From CAMENZ01 sp041854955 (lineage in GTDB: Bacteria; Bacillota; Clostridia; Peptostreptococcales; Anaerovoracaceae): 15,563 bases of DNA. Below the pieces are notes generated by a model, which was not told the origin of the DNA, ran no database searches, and saw only the letters and a list, made by a program, of their open reading frames with translations. The position numbers were made by a program, and so were the translations under genes. Shown here in pieces: positions 6,244 to 12,694 of this stretch; position 1 is the stretch's first letter, and each line of letters opens with the position of its first letter. The stretch is from contig JBHADF010000021.1 of NCBI GenBank assembly GCA_041854955.1, forward strand, positions 1 through 15,563. Direction: 5' to 3'.

Positions 6244-6272
6244 TTGACTGATAACCGTCAAAATGATAACAT
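6244..6272 (+). promoter_or_regulatory. Sigma-A type promoter for the LuxR-type regulator
   Basis: TTGACT (6244-6249) and TAACAT (6267-6272) stand 17 bases apart, giving a predicted start near 6279 and a leader of about 200 bases before the ATG at 6480. An imperfect inverted repeat overlaps it: AACATATTAAC at 6268-6278 and GTTAATATATT at 6322-6332 match as reverse complements at 10 of 11 positions. This could be an operator pair, perhaps for autoregulation, but that is inference. Confidence 0.4.
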
Positions 6273-6342
6273 ATTAACGCTGTGGGTGTATGTGTTTTGC
6301 TCAAATTCCACAATAACCTATGTTAATATATTACAGTTTTAA

Positions 6343-6378
6343 GGGGTTGTCACCAACCCAAACCCCCAAAAGGTTGGG
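6343..6378 (+). promoter_or_regulatory. Leader segment with two mutually exclusive hairpins
   Basis: GGGTTG (6344-6349) can pair with CAACCC (6354-6359) around a TCAC tetraloop. Alternatively CCAACC (6353-6358) can pair with GGTTGG (6372-6377). Both cannot form at once, as the same middle strand is shared. Downstream lie an A run and then T-rich sequence at 6390-6414. The arrangement resembles a switchable leader, but no known riboswitch is recognised, and the second stem is followed by A rather than T residues, so it is not a classical terminator. Confidence 0.35.
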
Positions 6379-6479
6379 AAAAAAATATTTTTAAGAGGAT
6401 TTTTTCTTTTTTTATCGCATTTTATATCAACAAAAGGATTTTCCTATGTCCTTACTCATATTATGTTGTCGAGGTGATT

Positions 6480-8096
6480 ATGGAGCTTATTAAAAACTTG
6501 CGGCTTACCAATATGGAAAAAAAGCTGTTCATCTATATGATGTTCATGGCTGTTCTTCTTCTTTCCGCTCTTTTGACGGGCCTCTTTATCATGGGGCGGT
6601 TCAGGGACCAGAAAGAGGAGCTCCGTGATACCTTTGAGCTTCAGATGAAGGTTTTTGAAAGGGAAATATTCAACAGCTTTGACAATTTAAACTCTATGGG
6701 TATTCAGCTTTCCGAAAATATCTCTCACAATATTGAGGATTTTTTAGATGAAAACCATATTACCTTTGGAGATTTAAAGGACGACCCTAAGCTGATAGAT
6801 GCCTTAGAGAGGCGACTTTTTACACTGCTCAAGGGCAAGCTTCTCCAGGTTGTCTGCTCCGGAGATTTTGTGCTTTTAAATACTACAGCAGACAGCTCCT
6901 CTCCTAAAAGTCAGGTTACCCGAAGCGGAGTATATCTTCAGCGAATATCCCCATTGCCATCGGAAAATGCCATACGCCTCTTTCGGGGAGGCCCGATTTC
7001 AGCTATAGATGGCGGTAATCTGGCACTGCACAAAAACTGGAGGAAGGAATTCCGTACAGATTTTTTCCCTTCCTATGACGAGTTAATGAGGAATTTCACC
7101 CAATCTCCCAAATATGTTTCCCAGGTTACCGATGTATGCATACCTCCCGGCACCAATGAGCGAAGCTTTCATTTGGCCGTACCCGTAATGAGTCCGTCCG
7201 GTGATGTTTATGGATTTTGCGGCTTTGAAATGAACCAGAGTCTGTTCCAGCTTTACTATGCCCAGCCCAGTAATTTCGACCATCTCACCTGTATGGTTGT
7301 AAAGAAAAAAGGGGGCCGCATCGTGGCACAGGCAGGCCTTAATGCAGGCACCTCCGACGGTTACCATAAGCCTCCCTACGGTGCTCTGGAAATATCTCAC
7401 ACGGAGGCAGGTCTCAGCTTTTTTGATGAAATCTCTTCCTCTTATGTGGGTATCGCCAAGGATATACGGCTGGTCTCCGACGAACCGGATTTTTCTCTGG
7501 TTATTATGATTCCAAAAGAGGATTACCTTGCTATGGTTGACAAGAGAACGCTGCATTTTATAGTGCTCATGGTTCTCATTTCACTGTCGACTACGGCCTC
7601 CTGCTTATATTTCAGCAAAATATTCCTATCGCCTATCCTAAAAGCCTTCGAGTCCATCCATCGTCAGGAAATGGACCCTTCCCAGTGCTACGGACCGGAA
7701 ATCGATGACCTTATCATCTTCCTGTCCAACAAGGATAAGGATTACGAAAACAAACTGGCTGTCTTGGAGGATAAAAAGGCTGCCGCTCAGGAATCCTATG
7801 CACAGGCACAGTCGGAAATCGACCGGTTGGCCTATGCTCGCCATAAGGAAATGGACCCTGCCGACTTTGAAAGATTTTGCGAAGGCTTGTCAACTCTCAC
7901 AAAGGCGGAGAAGCGTGTCTTTGACCTTTACCTGTCGGACCTCACAGCTAAGGAAATCATGGAGATCCTTTCCATTAAGGAAAGTACCCTGAAGTATCAC
8001 AACCATAACATTCTCGGAAAGCTGGGAGTATCATCAAGAAAGCAAATGCTCAGATTTGCTGCTCTCCTCAGTCACGAGCAGAGTAAGACGGAATAG
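6480..8096 (+). CDS. Membrane-anchored LuxR-type transcriptional regulator with extracytoplasmic sensor
   Basis: A 538-residue one-component regulator. Counting from ATG 6480, it has a membrane helix at about 15-39, an extracytoplasmic segment of about 310 residues, a second helix at about 358-378, a charged helical linker with coiled-coil character (about 421-455), and a C-terminal LuxR/GerE helix-turn-helix (about 470-530). The last shows LTKAEKRVFDLYL, LTAKEIMEILSI, STLKYHNHNI and LGKLGVSS. The ectodomain has features of a double Cache-like ligand sensor (VPVMSPSGDVYGFCGFEM, YVGIAKDI), an assignment by pattern only. ATG 6480 is chosen because GAGG is 5 bases upstream; GTG 6474 overlaps that site. 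It stands alone between terminators, so the target genes are unknown; it may control itself or distant genes. It would sense an outside signal while tethered to the membrane. Confidence 0.85.
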   Translation: MELIKNLRLTNMEKKLFIYMMFMAVLLLSALLTGLFIMGRFRDQKEELRDTFELQMKVFEREIFNSFDNLNSMGIQLSENISHNIEDFLDENHITFGDLKDDPKLIDALERRLFTLLKGKLLQVVCSGDFVLLNTTADSSSPKSQVTRSGVYLQRISPLPSENAIRLFRGGPISAIDGGNLALHKNWRKEFRTDFFPSYDELMRNFTQSPKYVSQVTDVCIPPGTNERSFHLAVPVMSPSGDVYGFCGFEMNQSLFQLYYAQPSNFDHLTCMVVKKKGGRIVAQAGLNAGTSDGYHKPPYGALEISHTEAGLSFFDEISSSYVGIAKDIRLVSDEPDFSLVIMIPKEDYLAMVDKRTLHFIVLMVLISLSTTASCLYFSKIFLSPILKAFESIHRQEMDPSQCYGPEIDDLIIFLSNKDKDYENKLAVLEDKKAAAQESYAQAQSEIDRLAYARHKEMDPADFERFCEGLSTLTKAEKRVFDLYLSDLTAKEIMEILSIKESTLKYHNHNILGKLGVSSRKQMLRFAALLSHEQSKTE

Positions 8097-8117
8097 CAAA
8101 GATAATAGTAGATATAG

Positions 8118-8158
8118 AAACAGGAGGCCTCATCCGCCAAGATGTAAGCCTCCTGTTT
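8118..8158. terminator. Terminator between convergent regulator gene and copper operon
   Basis: AAACAGGAGGC (8118-8128) pairs with GCCTCCTGTTT (8148-8158) around a 19-base loop. Rightward it is followed by a T-rich tail (TTTTTGTTTT), so it ends the regulator gene well. Leftward only three T residues follow, so it ends copZ less surely. Confidence 0.8.
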
Positions 8159-8186
8159 TTGTTTTATGTTTTCCCGTCACCTATTT

Positions 8187-8402
8187 CTATTGTACCTGAT
8201 AGGATGTCAGCTTGTAGCCTTCTTCCTCTATAACATCCTTTATAGCGGCTTCTGTAGGTGCCTCTGCCGCCTCAAATACTACTGAAGATTTTTCATGGGA
8301 GGCCTCAACCTTCTCTGCCTTGAAATTCTCCTCCAAAGCTTCCTTTACATGCTTTTCGCACATGTTGCACATCATTCCTTCTACTCCTAAAACTATTTTC
8401 AT
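8187..8402 (-). CDS. copZ: CopZ-like copper chaperone (heavy-metal-associated domain)
   Basis: A 71-residue single-domain protein of the heavy-metal-associated fold. The metal-binding loop is GMMCNMC with Cys12 and Cys15, followed by the expected EKHVKEAL helix. By family and position it would bind Cu(I) in the cytosol and pass it to CopA. The start has GAGG 7-8 bases upstream. It is the last gene of the copper operon, 38 bases after copA. It has a Met in place of the usual Thr of GMTCxxC and an alanine- and glutamate-rich second half, which is mildly unusual. Confidence 0.85.
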   Translation of the reverse strand: MKIVLGVEGMMCNMCEKHVKEALEENFKAEKVEASHEKSSVVFEAAEAPTEAAIKDVIEEEGYKLTSYQVQ

Positions 8403-8440
8403 TTTTCTACCTCTTCTTTCTTTATCTTTTATAATATTTA

Positions 8441-10753
8441 TTATGAATTTTTCTTTGCCGGCTTATACTTAAATCCGTTTAATCGGAGAGCATTAGTGAC
8501 TACACAGAAGCTGGACAAGCTCATGGCCATGGCTCCGAACATAGGGCTTAGGCTCAGGCCGAAGACAGGAATCAAAAGTCCTGCGGCCAAGGGTATTCCC
8601 AGCACGTTGTAGAAAAATGCCCAGAATAAATTTTCATGGATGTTTCTCAGGGTGGCCTTGCTCAGCTTTATGGCCTTTACTCCGTCGGTTAGTCGGCTCT
8701 TCATCAGAACCACATCCGCCGCATCTATGGCCACATCGGTGCCTGCTCCTATGGCGATGCCTATATCGGCTCTTGTCAAAGCGGGGGCATCGTTGATGCC
8801 GTCTCCTACCATGGCTACCTTACCTTGGGCTTTCAGCTCTTTGATGACCTGTTCCTTTCCGTCGGGCAAAACTCCTGCCACTACCTGATCAACTCCTGCC
8901 AGCTTGCCTATGGCATTGGCTGTTTTCTCGTTGTCTCCCGTCAGCATGACCACCTTTATGCCCATATTTTGCAGTTCTCTGATGGCCTCCGGGCTGTCCT
9001 CTTTAATCACATCAGCTACAGCTATGATTCCTAAGAGCCTACCTTCCTCCGCAAAGAACATGGGGGTCTTCCCCTCCTCTGAAAGGGCTGCAGCCTTTTC
9101 TGCCGTCTTGTCATCTATGTTTACAAAGGAGGAAATATAGCTCATATTGCCTCCTAAAAGGAGATTTTTACCGCGCTTTCCTTTCAGGCCGTTTCCTGCC
9201 ACAGCCTGAAAATTTGTAATTTCCTCAGGCTTCAATCCTAATTCCTCGCTCCTTTTCAAAACGGCCTTTGCCAAGGGGTGCTCGCTTTTGGCCTCTAGGG
9301 ATATGGCTTTTATCAGAAGTTCTTCTTCCCCTATACCTTCAGCAGGATATATGTCCGTAACTACAGGATTTCCCTCGGTAATGGTTCCCGTCTTGTCCAA
9401 GGCCACTATGGAGACCCTGCCGGTCTGCTCCAACGAAAGGGCTGTTTTGAAGAGAATTCCGGACTTTGCTCCTACACCGTTTCCTACCATGATGGCTACA
9501 GGAGTGGCCAATCCCAAGGCACAGGGACAGCTTATAACCAATACGGATATGCCTTTAGCCAAGGCAAAGCCTATGGATTCACCGGCTATGAGCCAGCCTG
9601 CCACAGCAAGGGCTGCTATGACCATGACCACCGGTACAAAAACTCCGGAAACCTTGTCGGCTATCTTGGCGATGGGGGCCTTTGTAGCCGCCGCATCGCT
9701 GACCATCTTTATGATCTGGGAAAGGGTAGTGTCTTCACCTACTCTCAAGGCTTGGCACTTGAGAAAGCCGTGGCTGTTTACAGTTCCGGCAGAAACATTG
9801 TCCCCCTCCTTCTTATCCGTGGGGATGCTTTCTCCCGTCAGGGCCGCCTCGTTTATGGCGCCGGAGCCCTCCACTATGACTCCGTCTACGGGGATATTTT
9901 CCCCCGGTCTCACTACGAAAATCTCACCGGGCAAAATTTGCTCTACGGGGATTTCCAGCTCTTCACCGTCTCTGATGACTCTTGCCACCTTGGGTGCCAG
10001 CTTCATTAGGCCTTTCAAGGCGTTGGTAGTTTTCCCCTTGGAACGGGCTTCCAAAAGCTTTCCCACCGTAATCAAGGTCAATATCATGGCCGCAGATTCA
10101 AAATAGAAGCTGTCCATGTGTTCCATTACCATTTCGCCGTCCCCTCTAACCTGGGCGTCGGTCATGAGGAAGAGGACAAAGACGCTCCAGAGGAAAGATG
10201 CCATGGCTCCTATGGCTACAAGGCTGTCCATGTTGGGTGCTCTTTGGATTATGCCCTTAAAGCCTCTGGTGAAAAACTCCTGATTCACCACCATGATCAC
10301 AACCGTCAGTACCAGCTGCAACAGTCCCATAGCCACATGGTTCCCCTCAAACCATTTTGGCATAGGCCAGCCCCACATCATGGTTCCCATGGAGAAGTAC
10401 ATCAATGGCAAAAGAAAAGCCAAGGATGCTACAAGTCTCTTTATGAGATGAGGTGTTTCTCGGTCCTCAAGGGGATCTGCGGCCCCGTTTACGGAGGGCT
10501 GTGATTGGGGTCCACCCATTTCTCCGACTGTTGTTTTTTTACTGCCGGCTTTTTCTTCTACTGCCACAGCTCCGTAGCCTGCTTTTTCCACTGCGGCTAT
10601 TATTTCCTGTGGAGAGGCAGTGCCCTCTACGCCCATAGAATTGGTCAAGAGGCTTACAGCACAGGAGGTTACTCCCGGAACTTTATTTACGGCTCTCTCA
10701 ACCCGCGCACTGCAGGCTGCACAGTTCATTCCGCTTACATTAAATTTATTCAA
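8441..10753 (-). CDS. copA: Cu(I)-exporting P-type ATPase
   Basis: A 770-residue P1B-type ATPase that pumps Cu(I) out of the cell. One N-terminal metal-binding domain carries GMNCAAC (Cys11, Cys14); a variable linker follows at about 68-100. Membrane segments follow, with TGES at 306-309 in the actuator domain, the intramembrane CPC at 409-411, the phosphorylated Asp453 in DKTGT, the His-Pro pair at 492-493, and GDGIND at 650-655. YN at 715-716 and MSLSS at 744-748 in the last helices are the signature of the Cu(I) subgroup. The start is TTG at 10753 with GGAG 6 bases upstream; it lies 16 bases after csoR, so translation may be coupled. Silver may also be carried, as in other family members. 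Confidence 0.96.
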   Translation of the reverse strand: MNKFNVSGMNCAACSARVERAVNKVPGVTSCAVSLLTNSMGVEGTASPQEIIAAVEKAGYGAVAVEEKAGSKKTTVGEMGGPQSQPSVNGAADPLEDRETPHLIKRLVASLAFLLPLMYFSMGTMMWGWPMPKWFEGNHVAMGLLQLVLTVVIMVVNQEFFTRGFKGIIQRAPNMDSLVAIGAMASFLWSVFVLFLMTDAQVRGDGEMVMEHMDSFYFESAAMILTLITVGKLLEARSKGKTTNALKGLMKLAPKVARVIRDGEELEIPVEQILPGEIFVVRPGENIPVDGVIVEGSGAINEAALTGESIPTDKKEGDNVSAGTVNSHGFLKCQALRVGEDTTLSQIIKMVSDAAATKAPIAKIADKVSGVFVPVVMVIAALAVAGWLIAGESIGFALAKGISVLVISCPCALGLATPVAIMVGNGVGAKSGILFKTALSLEQTGRVSIVALDKTGTITEGNPVVTDIYPAEGIGEEELLIKAISLEAKSEHPLAKAVLKRSEELGLKPEEITNFQAVAGNGLKGKRGKNLLLGGNMSYISSFVNIDDKTAEKAAALSEEGKTPMFFAEEGRLLGIIAVADVIKEDSPEAIRELQNMGIKVVMLTGDNEKTANAIGKLAGVDQVVAGVLPDGKEQVIKELKAQGKVAMVGDGINDAPALTRADIGIAIGAGTDVAIDAADVVLMKSRLTDGVKAIKLSKATLRNIHENLFWAFFYNVLGIPLAAGLLIPVFGLSLSPMFGAMAMSLSSFCVVTNALRLNGFKYKPAKKNS

Positions 10754-10769
10754 GATTATCTCCTTTTTT

Positions 10770-11075
10770 CTATTTCATGAATTTTTTCAAAAGGGTCATA
10801 AATTCATCCACTGCTGTCTCGTCTCCTGCTTTTATGTCTCTTGCCACGCAGGTGTTCAGGTGGCTTTCCAACAGCTCTCTGTTGAATGCGTTGAGAGCCG
10901 CATTGGCGGCAGCGGACTGGGTGAGCACATCGGCACAGTAGGCGTCCTTTTCCAGAAGGCCCTTTATTCCGCGAATCTGTCCCTCTATTCTGTTAAGTCT
11001 GTTTGTCAAAGCTTTTCGCTGCTCCTCGGAACGCTCCGTGGTTTTTCCGCAGCAGCATTTATTTTCATTTTCCAT
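10770..11075 (-). CDS. csoR: CsoR-family copper-sensing repressor
   Basis: A 101-residue all-helical DNA-binding repressor that releases its operator when it binds Cu(I). The metal site is Cys47, His72 and Cys76 (in AYCADVL and ESHLNTC), the C-H-C set of true CsoR rather than of RcnR, FrmR or CstR. The NRLNRIEGQIRGI segment carries the basic and polar residues used in DNA contact. Three Cys in a row at 7-9 precede the core, an unusual extra. The start at 11075 has AAGGAGG 5 bases upstream; a longer frame from 11129 would begin inside the leader. It is the first gene of the copper operon and lies under its own operator. Confidence 0.93.
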   Translation of the reverse strand: MENENKCCCGKTTERSEEQRKALTNRLNRIEGQIRGIKGLLEKDAYCADVLTQSAAANAALNAFNRELLESHLNTCVARDIKAGDETAVDEFMTLLKKFMK

Positions 11076-11119
11076 TGTTGCCTCCTTTTTGAAACAGGTG
11101 GTTTGTTGTGCTTTGTCAT

Positions 11120-11136
11120 ATACCCACATGGGGTAT
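11120..11136. promoter_or_regulatory. Second CsoR-type operator downstream of the transcription start
   Basis: ATACCC (11120-11125) and GGGTAT (11131-11136) form a perfect inverted repeat with a 5-base spacer. It shares the ATACC/GGTAT core of the first site and sits just after the predicted transcription start. The centres of the two sites are about 33 bases apart, roughly three helical turns, so both could be bound on one face of the DNA. Confidence 0.55.
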
Positions 11137-11146
11137 GATTTTCTTC

Positions 11147-11175
11147 ATTATAATACCCCCTATAGGTATTGTCAA
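11147..11175 (-). promoter_or_regulatory. Perfect-consensus promoter of csoR-copA-copZ
   Basis: On the minus strand a TTGACA -35 box (11175-11170) and a TATAAT -10 box (11152-11147) are exactly 17 bases apart. A consensus promoter of this strength needs tight repression, which fits the CsoR-like operator filling the spacer. Predicted transcription start is near 11140. Confidence 0.85.
11152..11170. promoter_or_regulatory. CsoR-type operator within the promoter spacer
   Basis: AATACC (11152-11157) and GGTATT (11165-11170) form an inverted repeat around CCCTATA, with a run of five G/C residues. This is like the GC-flanked dyads that CsoR repressors bind. It lies between the -35 and -10 boxes, so binding would block RNA polymerase. 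Confidence 0.65.
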
Positions 11176-11190
11176 GGGTTTTCTGCAACG

Positions 11191-11215
11191 AAAAAGTGCC
11201 CGCCAGGGCACTTTT
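11191..11215 (-). terminator. Rho-independent terminator after pncB
   Basis: AAAAGTGCCC (11192-11201) pairs with GGGCACTTTT (11206-11215) around a 4-base loop. Leftward five T residues follow. It separates the uvrA-pncB transcript from the promoter of the copper operon, which lies only about 16 bases away. Confidence 0.85.
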
Positions 11216-11228
11216 ATAATCATATTTT

Positions 11229-12662
11229 TTAGGCCTGGCTGTGTTCTTCCAGCAGCGCCCTCTTCATATCCCACAGCTCCTGGGACAAGTCCACATAGTA
11301 GGTCTGGGGATTTTCAAATCTGAGGGTTTCATCCCAAAGAGTGGCTATCTGTTCCTGACAGTAGGCTTTAATTTCGTCGATGTGAGGGCATTCATAAACA
11401 CATTCCCCATTGAGGAAAATAGGCACCCTCAGGTTTTTCGCCACGAAGTTGGTGACCTCTGTCTTCTTCCATGATGCGTTGGGATCGAAAAGCACGTAGC
11501 TGGTGCCGTCAGGTGTAGGCTCCGTGTCCAGAGTCATCAAATCTCCTCTTGCCTTGCCCGTCTCCTTGTCGTAGAAACGATACAGGGTTTTAAAGCCGGG
11601 ATTTGTTATCTTTTCGATATTTTCCGACACCTTTATCTTGGGCACGATTTTACCGTTCTTCTCTAAAGCCGCCAGCTTATACACGCCGCCGAACACAGGC
11701 TCGGATTTAGCCGTTATGAGCCTTTCACCTACTCCGAAGGAGTCGATCTTAGCTCCCTCCAGCAAAACATCTCTTATTATATATTCGTCCAAGGAGTTGG
11801 ATACTACGATTTTGCAGTCGGTGAGGCCTGCCTCGTCCAGCATCTTGCGTGCCTTCTTAGTCAGGTATGCCACGTCGCCGGAATCTATGCGAATTCCCTT
11901 TGAGGGAGGGTTCAACTCCTTGAAGACCTTAATGGCGTTGGGAACTCCCGATTTCAAAACATTGTAGGTATCTACCAGCAACACGGAGTTGGAAGGATAG
12001 GCTTCCACATAGGTCTTGAAGGCGGTATATTCGTCGTCGAACATCTGCACCCAGCTGTGGGCCATGGTTCCGAGGGCCTTGATGCCCATATCTCTGTCGG
12101 CTATGACACAGGCAGTGCCTGCGCAGCCACCTATATATGCGGCGCGAGCTCCGTAGATAGCCGAAGCGGAGCCGTGGGCTCTTCTGGTGCCCAGCTCCAA
12201 TATGGGACGCCCCTGGGCAGCTCGCACGATGCGGTTTGCCTTGGTGGCGATGAGACTCTGGTGGTTGATGGTGAGCAGGAGCATGGTTTCTACGAACTGG
12301 GCCTGCATCACAGGGCCGCGAACGGTGACCAGAGGCTCATAGGGGAACACGGGTGTTCCCTCAGGGACTGCCCATACATCGCAGGTAAATTTAAAGTCCT
12401 TCAGGTAGCTGAGGAAGCCTTCGGAAAACAGGTCTTTCCCTCTCAGGTACTCTATGTCTTCATCGGTGAAGGTCAGCTCCTTCAGATAGTCTATCATCTG
12501 CTCCAGACCGGCCATGATGGCATAGCCCCCTCCGTCGGGCACCTTTCTGAAAAACAGGTCAAAATATGCGATTTCATCGGTCATATTTGCCTTGAAGTAG
12601 CCGTTTGCCATGGTCAGCTCGTAGAAGTCCGTCAGCATGGTCAGATTGATTTTTTTGTTCAT
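11229..12662 (-). CDS. pncB: Nicotinate phosphoribosyltransferase
   Basis: A 477-residue cytosolic enzyme that joins nicotinate with phosphoribosyl pyrophosphate, using ATP, to give nicotinate mononucleotide in NAD salvage. TDFYELTMANGYF at 11-23 is the conserved N-terminal motif. ELGTRRAHG and the GTMAHSWV motif follow, with His202 as the likely phosphorylated histidine. RIDSGD (258-263) and GVGERLIT complete the family pattern. The start is ATG 12662, since GGAGGGG lies 6 bases upstream; an in-frame ATG at 12677 is inside this site. It lies 32 bases after uvrA with no terminator between, so the two genes share a transcript. Confidence 0.94.
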   Translation of the reverse strand: MNKKINLTMLTDFYELTMANGYFKANMTDEIAYFDLFFRKVPDGGGYAIMAGLEQMIDYLKELTFTDEDIEYLRGKDLFSEGFLSYLKDFKFTCDVWAVPEGTPVFPYEPLVTVRGPVMQAQFVETMLLLTINHQSLIATKANRIVRAAQGRPILELGTRRAHGSASAIYGARAAYIGGCAGTACVIADRDMGIKALGTMAHSWVQMFDDEYTAFKTYVEAYPSNSVLLVDTYNVLKSGVPNAIKVFKELNPPSKGIRIDSGDVAYLTKKARKMLDEAGLTDCKIVVSNSLDEYIIRDVLLEGAKIDSFGVGERLITAKSEPVFGGVYKLAALEKNGKIVPKIKVSENIEKITNPGFKTLYRFYDKETGKARGDLMTLDTEPTPDGTSYVLFDPNASWKKTEVTNFVAKNLRVPIFLNGECVYECPHIDEIKAYCQEQIATLWDETLRFENPQTYYVDLSQELWDMKRALLEEHSQA

Positions 12663-12694
12663 CGGAATCCCCTCCATTTCAACTCTGTTACAGA

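Noticed and set aside
9288..10106. Long plus-strand open frame of 272 codons inside copA
   Set aside because: It is antisense to conserved CopA motifs (CPC, TGES, DKTGT), with composition typical of a shadow frame.
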